Below, piece after piece: positions 6,555-12,997 of a stretch of DNA of 15,642 nucleotides. The stretch's first letter is position 1; each line of letters starts with the position of its first letter. Source of the stretch: Deltaproteobacteria bacterium (lineage in GTDB: Bacteria > Desulfobacterota > Desulfarculia > Adiutricales > Adiutricaceae). The stretch covers positions 1 through 15,642 of the forward strand of contig JAIRZX010000018.1 of NCBI GenBank assembly GCA_031267005.1, read 5' to 3'. The notes beneath the pieces were generated by a model. That model did not search any database. It was given only the letters and a program-made list of their open reading frames with translations, and had not been told where the DNA came from. A program made the translations under genes and the position numbers.

Positions 6555-8303
6555 ATGGTGCAGGACTTACCGGTTCTTCCTATAGGGTGGACGGATTTCG
6601 AAGAGCTGAGGCAAAATAACGCCGTCTACGTCGACAAGACGATGTATTTCCCGAAGCTTATGGAGAAGGGCAAGTTCGTCTTTTGCGCTCGTCCCCGCCG
6701 TTTCGGCAAGTCGCTTACGATTTCAGCTCTCGACGCCTTCTGTTCGGGGAGGGCGGATCTGTTCCGGGGACTCGCGGCGGAAAAAGACATGCTCTCCCCT
6801 GATTTCATTTCTAACCCTGTCATACGCCTAAACATGCTTGATGTGGCGGATAGCGGGAGTATAGAGCATTTAGAAACACAAATCCAGGATTGTCTTGGAG
6901 ACAACGCTGAAAGGCACGATATTTCCCTTCGGGGAACAAATTTTGCGAATGCCTTTTCTTGTCTTATTAAGGACGTACGCAAGGCGAGCGGACAAAAAAT
7001 CGTTATCTTGATAGACGAATACGATGCTCCAGTAGTCAGCCTTTCCTCGAAGGAGAAGTCGGCATACGACGCGCAACTGCTTATCGATACGCGTGATGCC
7101 ATCGGATCATTTTATACGAAGATCAAAGCAAGAGCTGACGACATCAAGTTCGCCTTCATTACGGGTATAACTAAATTTTCCGGAATGGACGTTTTTTCCA
7201 AACTAAATAATTTAGTCGACATCTCGCTTGAGTCTGACTTCGCCGCTTTCATGGGCTACACCAAGCGGGAGATAAAAAGCAATTTCCCTTCTTTTATCAA
7301 GAACTCCTCCAGAAAGCTTAGGTTGTCCGAAAAGGGGCTTTTAAGGCAAATCCGTGATTATTACGACGGTTTTTCATTCGACGGGAAAAAGAAACTGTAC
7401 AATCCATTTTCCATTCTCTCTTTCTTTAATTTTTCAGAATTTGGAAAATACTGGATGCAATCAGGCTCCGACGGGCTGATAAAAAAATTCCTCAGGGATA
7501 TGGCTCTCACTGCAGATCAGTTTGAGGGCATGGAAGTCGATAAAGATTTTGCCCGCAATCCCGGGGATATCGATATCGCTTCCCCGGAAGGATTCCTCTT
7601 CCAGGCAGGTTATCTGACCTTGCGACAAAAAAATCACTCGTTGTATCTTCAGTATCCTAACTTTGAAGTTCGCCAGGCCATTTCCGCCCTTTTCCTGGCG
7701 AACCTGAACCTTTCCTGGTCCGGCGGCGGCAAGTCCGGGAAGAAGTTGGGAATGCTCCTCGCCGCCCGCGACGTTTCCGGCATAGTCGATATCTTCTGGC
7801 GCCTTTATGCGGGAATATGCTATGATGACCACTCTGCAATCGACAAGGATCCCCAGCCCGGAAAATTTGAGCGCGACTTAAGCGAAGCTTTTGATTTGGA
7901 TTTAACCATTGACGATCTTCAAAGACGGGCATCGGAACTCGCCGATAAAATTAGGCGGAGAATCGGCGAGGGCTTCTACCGTTCCGTTCTGCATGCAGCT
8001 CTGTGGGCGGCCGGGGCAAAAGTTTACCCAGAGAGTCACGAGTTCATCGGTCGCCCGGATTTGAAAGTCGTCTACGGAGATCTGACGTACGTAATCGAAC
8101 TGAAGATGGCGGATGACGCTAACAGCGGCATCGAAGCCGCCAGGGCTGGAATGAGACAGATGCGCAAAAAAAAGTACGGCCTGGCATCGGAAAACCCCAT
8201 CCGCGTGTCGATTGCCATCGGCAGGAACGAGAGGAACATCGTGGCTTGCCTCTTCGCGATTGACGGGTGTGAGATGTGGGTTTCGCCCGTAATCCCGGAA
8301 TAG
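6555..8303 (+). CDS. AAA-ATPase-like / PD-(D/E)XK nuclease-like protein (PF09820 + PDDEXK_9 type), copy 2
   Basis: A 582-residue paralogue of the protein at 1946-3688, collinear almost without gaps through residue 360. It has YVDK (25-28), Walker A-like RPRRFGKS (46-53), Walker B-like LIDEYD (152-157) and FITGITKFS (201-209). The C-terminal nuclease-like domain (about 472-570) starts at GFYRSVL and retains GRPDL (D502), E515-L516-K517 and Q535. The copies differ most between about 385 and 470, a linker before the nuclease domain. The start is supported by GAGG (6546-6549) before ATG 6555 and by alignment with copy 1. Base composition is less GC-rich than the minus-strand genes, compatible with horizontal origin. 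The molecular function of the family is not established. A related hairpin element lies downstream at 8562-8633, as for copy 1. Confidence 0.9.
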   Translation: MVQDLPVLPIGWTDFEELRQNNAVYVDKTMYFPKLMEKGKFVFCARPRRFGKSLTISALDAFCSGRADLFRGLAAEKDMLSPDFISNPVIRLNMLDVADSGSIEHLETQIQDCLGDNAERHDISLRGTNFANAFSCLIKDVRKASGQKIVILIDEYDAPVVSLSSKEKSAYDAQLLIDTRDAIGSFYTKIKARADDIKFAFITGITKFSGMDVFSKLNNLVDISLESDFAAFMGYTKREIKSNFPSFIKNSSRKLRLSEKGLLRQIRDYYDGFSFDGKKKLYNPFSILSFFNFSEFGKYWMQSGSDGLIKKFLRDMALTADQFEGMEVDKDFARNPGDIDIASPEGFLFQAGYLTLRQKNHSLYLQYPNFEVRQAISALFLANLNLSWSGGGKSGKKLGMLLAARDVSGIVDIFWRLYAGICYDDHSAIDKDPQPGKFERDLSEAFDLDLTIDDLQRRASELADKIRRRIGEGFYRSVLHAALWAAGAKVYPESHEFIGRPDLKVVYGDLTYVIELKMADDANSGIEAARAGMRQMRKKKYGLASENPIRVSIAIGRNERNIVACLFAIDGCEMWVSPVIPE

Positions 8304-8358
8304 CAGTATTCCGCTTGCGGCCGGAAGCAGGCGATTTAGACGTCGACAGCCCAGACGG

Positions 8359-8405
8359 CCAAGCTCCAAGCTCCAAGCTCTAAGCTCTAAGCTATAACAG
8401 CTTGG
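8359..8405. repeat. heptamer tandem repeat flanked by inverted repeat
   Basis: Four units of AAGCTCY (8361-8388: two ending CC, two ending CT) and a partial fifth (8389-8393). The tract begins with CCAAGCT (8359-8365) and is closed by its reverse complement AGCTTGG (8399-8405), so it could also fold as a hairpin. Confidence 0.85.
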
Positions 8406-8428
8406 TAAACCAGTCGGCTGAAAAATTT

Positions 8429-8459
8429 CCCTTCTGGTTAAATAATTGCCCTTCTGGTT
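8429..8459. repeat. short direct repeat, 20-bp period
   Basis: CCCTTCTGGTT occurs at 8429-8439 and again at 8449-8459; the sequence after each is also similar (AAATAAT / GAATATT). The period of two helical turns is compatible with paired protein sites, but there is no further support. Confidence 0.75.
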
Positions 8460-8561
8460 GAATATTAGAATAATATCCAAGATATGGCCTTACTATATAA
8501 GGATTTGCCGCTACGCTTTTATAATATTTACTAGAATGGCAATACATTCGGGCGTTTCGTC

Positions 8562-8633
8562 TGAAAGGTTGTCTTGCGGCGTTGCTCAGGGCGGCACGCG
8601 CCGCATGAAGCGGGCGACATGCCGTGCCTTTCA
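8562..8633. repeat. hairpin element, copy B
   Basis: Related to 3763-3836. It starts TGAAAGG (8562-8568) and ends CCTTTCA (8627-8633), a perfect 7-bp inverted repeat, with shared internal blocks TGCGGCG and GCGACATGC and shared continuation TGGGC. The core differs from copy A by substitutions and about 2 nt in length. It lies about 260 bp after the stop of the second ATPase-nuclease gene. Confidence 0.6.
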
Positions 8634-8665
8634 TGGGCCAGGGCGTCGAAAAACGACTAATCGTT

Positions 8666-8697
8666 CCAGGGGAAGCTGGAGCCAGGGGAAGCTGGAG
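8666..8697. repeat. exact 16-bp tandem duplication
   Basis: CCAGGGGAAGCTGGAG is present twice in direct succession (8666-8681 and 8682-8697) with no mismatch. It lies in non-coding DNA and looks like a recent slippage product. Confidence 0.85.
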
Positions 8698-8856
8698 TTG
8701 CATGCGGGCAATCCGGTACGCGGCCGTTGCGGGCGGAAGTTCCGGGGACGCTGGCACCGGGGGAGGAGAGCCGGGGAAACGGGCGCCGCTGCGGGGGTGG
8801 ATCCGTGGACGCGCCCTCGCCTATGGGCACGCGCCAGCCAGCGCTCCCGGCAAGGG

Positions 8857-8887
8857 AAAAAAAGCCCCGCCCCCCCCCGCGCGGCTT
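8857..8887 (-). terminator. candidate intrinsic terminator of fbp
   Basis: On the minus strand AAGCC-x-CGC pairs with GCG-x-GGCTT across a G-run loop (plus-strand arms 8862-8870 and 8879-8887), followed directly by seven T residues (8863-8857). It lies about 90 bp past the fbp stop. The stem is 8 bp with one C-C mismatch on the plus strand. Confidence 0.6.
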
Positions 8888-8974
8888 AAGTTAAGACGGG
8901 GGGGTGCGCGGGGACTCGGGGAGGCAAGGCCCGTGCCCCGCACAGGGGACCCTGCCTCAAGGGGGGTTAGGGGT

Positions 8975-10009
8975 TCAGGGCCTGCGGCCCTCCACGAAGT
9001 CCTGGTAGATCTTCACGTCGTCGGGGGAGCCGATGATGAGCGGGGTACGCTGGTGGATGTAGCGGGGCTCGATGTCCATGATGCGCTCGCGTCCGGAGGT
9101 GGCCAGGCCCCCCGCCTGCTCGATGATGTAGGCGAGCGGGTTGGCCTCGCACATGAGCCGGAGCTTGCCCTGGGGCTTCTTGGGATCCTTCAGGTCCGCC
9201 GGGTAGAGGAAGATGCCGCCGTACAGGAGGTTCCGGTGGAAGTCGGCCACGAGCGAACCCACGTAGCGGGCCGTGTAGTGGGTCTTGTGCTCGGAGTAGC
9301 CGTGCTTGAGCCAGTCGATGTACTTCTTGGTGGGCTCGTCCCAGTAGCCGTAGTTGCCCTCGTTGATGGAGTAGATCTTGCCCTTGGCTGGGGTCTTGAT
9401 GTTCGGGTGGGACAGGAGGAACTCGCCGATGGAGGGGTCCAGGGTGAAGCCGTTCACGCCCTGGCCGGTGGAGAAGACCAGGATGCACGACGAGCCGTAG
9501 ATGACGTAGCCCGCCCCTATCTGCTGGACGCCGGGCTGGAGCGCGTCCTGGAGGTCCATGTCGTTGGTGGACTCGGTGATCCTCCGGTAGATCGAGAATA
9601 TGGTCCCGATGGAGACGTTGGCGTCTATGTTGGAGCTGCCGTCCAGGGGGTCGAAGTGGACGAGGTAGTTCCCCCTGGGGTACTGCCGGGGGATCTCGAT
9701 GATGTCGGCCTCCTCCTCGGAGATGAGCCCGCAGACCTCCCCGGACGCGGAGAGCCTCCGCTTCACGGTGGTGTTCGCCAGCTCGTCTAGCTTCTGGACC
9801 TCCTCGCCCTGCACGTTTATCGTGCCGGCCCTCCCCAGGACGTCCACCAGCCCGGCTTTCGCCACGTCGCGCTGGATTATCTTGCAGGCGAGCACCAGCG
9901 CCTGGAGGAGCCTCGTGTAGGAACCGGTGGCCCCCGTCGAGAGCTGCTGGTTCAAAAGGAGGTGGTTGGAAATGGTAATTCCTACGTTTTCCTGTGAGGG
10001 TTCGGCCAT
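8975..10009 (-). CDS. fbp: fructose-1,6-bisphosphatase class I
   Basis: A 344-residue cytosolic enzyme that hydrolyses fructose 1,6-bisphosphate to fructose 6-phosphate, the committed step of gluconeogenesis. Class I signatures are intact: acidic SEEEAD near 97-102, the metal-binding DPLDGSSNID (120-129), GYVIYGSS (167-174), LYPAD (268-272) and RLMCEANPLAY (284-294) with the metal-ligand Glu288. The protein ends with the conserved region RYIHQRTPLIIGS. Length is normal for the family. The ATG at 10009 is preceded by a strong GGAGGATC (10013-10020). It appears monocistronic: the spacer to rpsU upstream is about 680 bp and contains the rpsU terminator. No clear promoter was seen in the GC-rich upstream DNA. 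Identification is very secure; allosteric regulation cannot be read from the sequence. Confidence 0.97.
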   Translation of the reverse strand: MAEPSQENVGITISNHLLLNQQLSTGATGSYTRLLQALVLACKIIQRDVAKAGLVDVLGRAGTINVQGEEVQKLDELANTTVKRRLSASGEVCGLISEEEADIIEIPRQYPRGNYLVHFDPLDGSSNIDANVSIGTIFSIYRRITESTNDMDLQDALQPGVQQIGAGYVIYGSSCILVFSTGQGVNGFTLDPSIGEFLLSHPNIKTPAKGKIYSINEGNYGYWDEPTKKYIDWLKHGYSEHKTHYTARYVGSLVADFHRNLLYGGIFLYPADLKDPKKPQGKLRLMCEANPLAYIIEQAGGLATSGRERIMDIEPRYIHQRTPLIIGSPDDVKIYQDFVEGRRP

Positions 10010-10447
10010 TTAGATCCTCCGAGTCGTTTGTCGTCCCTTGCGCCCTCAGGGGCCGGCAGGCGGGACGCCGTTGCTGGGTTTTCGGCCGCGCGGCGCAAGT
10101 CGGGCGGGTGCCTGGCCGCCGGGCCGGTAACGGCCTTGAAGCGGCGCGGCCTGCGGCCTGCGGCGGCGCGGGGCGGGGCTGGAAGGAAAGCTGGGTTGGC
10201 TGGAAAGCCGGTCGGAACTAATTTTACGGTCTTGACGGAAAGCCGTTCGGGCCCAGGCGGGAAGCCCGGCCGGGGCCTCGGCCCTAGCTCCCGGCGGGGC
10301 ATAAGCCCTCGGCGGGGAGCCGGGCGGAAAATCGTGGTTTTGCGGGCCGGAAAGCCCGATTCCGGGCGGGGGAAAGGCGACCGGTGGCGGAGCCCGGACT
10401 GGGGAACGGGAAAAGGGCCGGAACGTCCCCGGGCCGCCGAAGGTAAA
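10010..10447. other. GC-rich upstream region of fbp
   Basis: About 440 bp with no credible gene. A TAAAAT hexamer on the minus strand near 10225 could serve as a -10 for fbp, but no matching -35 was found. The open frames give Arg/Gly/Ala-rich sequence of no known family. Confidence 0.5.
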
Positions 10448-10615
10448 GGTTCAGGACCGGCGCAGGCCCGAGGTTCAGGACCGGCGCAGTCCCGAGGTTC
10501 AGGACCGGCGCAGTCCCGAGGTTCAGGACCAGCGCACGCCCGAAGTTCAGGACCGACGCAGGACCCAGGTTCGGGACCGGCGCAAGCCCGAAGTTCAGGA
10601 CCGACGCAAGCCTGA
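10448..10615. repeat. 24-bp tandem repeat, seven units
   Basis: Seven consecutive 24-bp units, each starting GGTTCAGGACC or AGTTCAGGACC and containing GGCGCA or GACGCA. The first three are nearly identical; the later ones drift. The period is a multiple of three, so the plus strand reads as an eight-residue repeat (approximately GSGPAQAR), but no ribosome site or protein context supports translation. There are no spacers, so it is not a CRISPR array. It ends 12 bp before the A-run of the rpsU terminator. Confidence 0.92.
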
Positions 10616-10626
10616 GGGGAGGCGGG

Positions 10627-10665
10627 AAAAAAAAACGGCGGCCTTCAGGACAAAGACCGCCGTTT
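10627..10665 (-). terminator. intrinsic terminator of rpsU
   Basis: A perfect 9-bp stem AAACGGCGG (10633-10641) / CCGCCGTTT (10657-10665) is preceded on the plus strand by a run of nine A, i.e. a U-tract on the minus-strand RNA. It lies about 30 bp past the rpsU stop: a textbook rho-independent terminator. Confidence 0.92.
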
Positions 10666-10694
10666 GTGATTCTGCCGCGTGGACTGCCCTCCCC

Positions 10695-10919
10695 CTACCT
10701 GGGGGTACGCCTGGCGCGGCGGGCCTGGGCCTTGCGGATGCGCCGCACGGACTCCCGCTCCTTCCGCTTGCGGCGGTCGCTGGGCTTCTCGTAAGCCTTC
10801 TTGCCCTTCAGCTGTTTGATGAGGCCGTCTCGGGCTGCCTTGCGCTTCAAGGCCTTGATCGCCTGCTCGACATCGTTGTCGCGCACTATGACCTCAATAC
10901 CGGTGTCATTTCTGCTCAA
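10695..10919 (-). CDS. rpsU: 30S ribosomal protein S21
   Basis: A 74-residue, strongly basic protein with the S21 signature: GIEVIVRDNDVEQAIKALKR at 7-26, then KKAYEKPSDRRKRKERES and an Arg/Lys-rich tail. S21 binds the platform of the 30S subunit and helps translation initiation. The start is TTG at 10919; no in-frame ATG fits, and AAGGTG (10927-10932) lies 7 nt upstream. It is transcribed alone from a strong promoter (11004-11032) with a leader of about 75 nt and ends at the terminator at 10627-10665. Its neighbours are not the dnaG/rpoD genes that accompany rpsU in many proteobacteria; instead it follows the EngB-type GTPase gene, also linked to ribosome assembly. Confidence 0.96.
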   Translation of the reverse strand: MSRNDTGIEVIVRDNDVEQAIKALKRKAARDGLIKQLKGKKAYEKPSDRRKRKERESVRRIRKAQARRARRTPR

Positions 10920-10926
10920 CGCGTAT

Positions 10927-10932
10927 CACCTT
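10927..10932 (-). promoter_or_regulatory. ribosome binding site fixing the TTG start of rpsU
   Basis: Read on the minus strand, AAGGTG sits 7 nt before TTG 10919. It supports the rare start codon, which family alignment of the N-terminus also requires. Confidence 0.8.
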
Positions 10933-11003
10933 CTATCCGGCTTACGATTAAGTAGGAGCAGGACGCAAGCGGGCGCCCCGGGCCTCCTTCCAGCCATAAA
11001 GAG

Positions 11004-11032
11004 AATTTAGCCTATGCCAGGGCCCATGTCAA
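11004..11032 (-). promoter_or_regulatory. sigma70-type promoter of rpsU
   Basis: On the minus strand a perfect TTGACA (11032-11027) is followed 17 bp later by TAAATT (11009-11004). It lies in the 170-bp gap between the EngB-family stop and rpsU, correctly oriented. This is the clearest promoter in the window. Confidence 0.85.
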
Positions 11033-11033
11033 G

Positions 11034-11087
11034 AAAAAACGCCTTGAGGAAGGGCCCGGAAGAGAAGCCTGTAGATCGCTGGGCTTC
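11034..11087 (-). terminator. weak candidate terminator after the EngB-family gene
   Basis: GAAGCC/GGCTTC arms (plus-strand 11064-11069 and 11082-11087) form a hairpin just past the stop. A six-T run on the minus strand (11039-11034) follows about 25 nt later behind a 4-bp CCTT/AAGG stem. The T-run almost touches the rpsU -35 box. The two parts are not adjacent as in a typical terminator. Confidence 0.25.
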
Positions 11088-11092
11088 GGAAG

Positions 11093-12997
11093 TCAGGAGT
11101 CCCGGCCGACCCCTGGGCCGCCATCTCGGCCAGAATCGGAGCCGCCTTCCAGGCTACGCTCGGGAGCGTCAACGGAGCCGCCTTCCGGGCTACGCTCGGG
11201 AGCGTCCTCGGAGCCAGCCTCTTGGCAAGAATCGGGGCCGCCTTCCGGGCAATATTCAAGGCCGCCTTCGGAGCAGGCGTCGGGCCCGCGAAAAGGAGGA
11301 TTGGCGGAATCGCCGGAGGCCAGGCCCTCGACCGTGCCAGGACCTGCAGCAGTTCGGGCCTCGCCGGCCTTGTCGGTCTCGGATTCGCCGGGGCTGTCCG
11401 GGCTGCCGGGCCGGGCCGGGGAGCTTTCGCCCGAGCCGGGGACATCCCCAGAGGCGGGCCGCGAGGCGGAGCCGGCCCGTTCCGGTCCGTCGGCCAGGGT
11501 CTCCGGGAGGCCGTCGTCGCCTCCGTCGGAATCGGGGCCCTGATCGCCGCAGTCCCCGGCGGCCGGCTCCCTGCCGCAGCCGGACGCGCCGAGCGATTCC
11601 GCGTAGGCTGGCGGAACCCCGTCCGTCACGTCCCGGTCCCCGTCCGTCACGCCGCTTGCCTCCGGCGCGACGCCCAGGAAGGCGCCGGCCTCGGCGGCGG
11701 CCTCGGGCCAGCGAGCGGCCTCGGGTGGCATGGCCTCAAGGATAAGCTCCTCGCGCCCTTCCCCGGTCAAGGCGGAGAAGGCCAGGAGCTTCAGGTCCGG
11801 GGGGATGGCCTCGCGCCACTCGGCGAGTTTCTTGGCCCTCTCGGTCTTGGAGAGCTTGTCGCACTTGGTGGCGACCAGGACGGCGGGGGTGCCGAGCTTC
11901 CTGAAAAGATCCAGGAGCATGAACTCGTCCTCGGCCAGGCTCCTCCTGACGTCCACCAGGAGGAAGGACTTCTGGCCCCTTCCCCCGGAAAGGTACCCCC
12001 CGGCCAGCTTGCCCCAGCCTTGGACCTTGGCCTTGGGCGCCCTGGCGAAGCCGTAGCCCGGGAAGTCCACGACGTAGAAGGGCTCGCCGCCCTTCCGCCA
12101 GAGAACCTTGAAGAAATTGATCTCCCGCGTGCGGCCCGGCTCGGAGCTGACCCTGGCCATGGCCTTGCGGCCGAGAAGGCGGTTCAGCATCGAGGACTTG
12201 CCAGAGTTGGAGCGTCCCATGAAGGCCGCCTCCCAGCCCAGCGGCTCCGGGAACTGGCCCGCGTCGGCGGCGCCCAGCACGAAATCGACCGCCACGGCGG
12301 GCGGGCTCTGCCGCTCCGGCGCCCCGGCAGGGCGTTTCCCGGCGGGGGGAACTCCGGCGGGGGTCCCGCCGGAGGCCGTCTTCGACGCGGCCTGTGCCAT
12401 ATAGGAGTTGAAGGCCGTAAGCGTCGTCAGGTGCCTCGGCGGCGCTGGCCCCCGGGAGGCGCCCGCCGAGCCCTTGGCGGGCCTCGCGGGGCGTCCGTCC
12501 TTCCCGTCGCGGGGAGAAGGCGCCTCGGGCCCCCCGGCCCGGTCCGGGCGTTCCGGGCGCCCTGACGGCGCCTCGGCCTTGAAAGGGGCCTTTAAGGCGG
12601 CGGGGGGCTTGCGGCCGGAAGGGTCCGGGGCCCGGCCGCGCCCGGGACGGGCGGCGGGAGCGCTTAAGCCCTTACAGGCCGAGGCCGGCGCAGGGGAAGG
12701 GTTAGGGGACTGGGAAGGGTTGGGGGACTGGGAAGGCTTAAGGGACTGGGAAGGGTTGGGGGACGGGGAAAGCTTAGGGGAAGGGGAAGGGTTGGGGGCA
12801 GGCGCCGCGTCCCGCGGCCCCGAAGAAAGCGGCGCGGCCGAACGCTTCAAGGGTTTCGGGAGCTTCGCGCCCTTCCCGCCAGCCTTGGCTTTGAGGGCCT
12901 TCGCGGCCTTGGCCGCCCTTTCGGCTTTCGAAGGCTTCGAGGCGTTGGCGCCCTTTCGTCCCTTCCCGCCTGCCGGGCCTTTTTTGGTGGGGGCCAT
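11093..12997 (-). CDS. engB: EngB/YihA/YsxC-family ribosome-biogenesis GTPase with long N- and C-terminal extensions
   Basis: A 634-residue protein whose middle (about 232-425) is an EngB GTPase, a cytosolic factor for large-subunit (50S) assembly. G motifs are complete: G1 GRSNSGKSS (261-269), the switch region GRTREINFF (288-296), G3 DFPGYG (311-316), G4 TKCDK (377-381) and G5 SAL (408-410). The family is normally about 200 residues, so the extensions are exceptional. Residues 1-231 are Lys/Ala/Pro/Ser-rich, with a basic start and a Pro-Ser repeat at about 67-103. Residues 426-634 are acidic, Gly/Glu/Asp/Ser-rich, with a 12-residue repeat near the end. The ATG overlaps the aminotransferase stop by 1 nt (TGATG), implying translational coupling. 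An internal ATG at 12400 (residue 200) would give a shorter protein but has no good ribosome site. GTPase identity is secure; the true N-terminus and the role of the tails are not. Confidence 0.92.
   Translation of the reverse strand: MAPTKKGPAGGKGRKGANASKPSKAERAAKAAKALKAKAGGKGAKLPKPLKRSAAPLSSGPRDAAPAPNPSPSPKLSPSPNPSQSLKPSQSPNPSQSPNPSPAPASACKGLSAPAARPGRGRAPDPSGRKPPAALKAPFKAEAPSGRPERPDRAGGPEAPSPRDGKDGRPARPAKGSAGASRGPAPPRHLTTLTAFNSYMAQAASKTASGGTPAGVPPAGKRPAGAPERQSPPAVAVDFVLGAADAGQFPEPLGWEAAFMGRSNSGKSSMLNRLLGRKAMARVSSEPGRTREINFFKVLWRKGGEPFYVVDFPGYGFARAPKAKVQGWGKLAGGYLSGGRGQKSFLLVDVRRSLAEDEFMLLDLFRKLGTPAVLVATKCDKLSKTERAKKLAEWREAIPPDLKLLAFSALTGEGREELILEAMPPEAARWPEAAAEAGAFLGVAPEASGVTDGDRDVTDGVPPAYAESLGASGCGREPAAGDCGDQGPDSDGGDDGLPETLADGPERAGSASRPASGDVPGSGESSPARPGSPDSPGESETDKAGEARTAAGPGTVEGLASGDSANPPFRGPDACSEGGLEYCPEGGPDSCQEAGSEDAPERSPEGGSVDAPERSLEGGSDSGRDGGPGVGRDS
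11137..11208 (-). repeat. 36-bp direct repeat in the C-terminal tail of the EngB-family gene
   Basis: Two adjacent 36-bp units (11137-11172 and 11173-11208) differ at only a few bases and encode two copies of a 12-residue unit like DAPERSPEGGSV. Partial, degenerate units continue to about 11275. The reading frame is preserved, supporting translation of the tail and expansion by in-frame duplication. Confidence 0.85.
12694..12801 (-). repeat. 18-bp tandem repeat in the N-terminal extension of the EngB-family gene
   Basis: Six units of 18 bp begin at 12694, 12712, 12730, 12748, 12766 and 12784, each starting GGGAAGGGTT or a close variant on the plus strand. They encode a six-residue Pro-Ser-Gln-Ser-Pro-Asn-type repeat. 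Length may vary between strains. Confidence 0.88.

Larger units (their letters stand above)
8304..8856. other. repeat-rich intergenic region
   Basis: About 550 bp between convergent genes, with no credible CDS. It contains a heptamer tract (8359-8405), a 20-bp-period direct repeat (8429-8459), hairpin element copy B (8562-8633) and an exact 16-bp tandem duplication (8666-8697). A small hairpin TTCCG/CGGAA (8309-8326) follows the stop of the second ATPase-nuclease gene but lacks a T-run. Confidence 0.65.

Noticed and set aside
8624..9790. 388-codon plus-strand open frame
   Set aside because: It lies antisense to most of fbp and mirrors that gene's codon pattern; the opposite strand encodes an unmistakable fructose-1,6-bisphosphatase.
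10028..10615. Plus-strand open frame ending in eight-residue repeats (about GSGPAQAR)
   Set aside because: Its repeats come from the 24-bp tandem array and the upstream part is featureless GC-rich sequence without a ribosome site. Kept as a repeat, with coding left open as a question.
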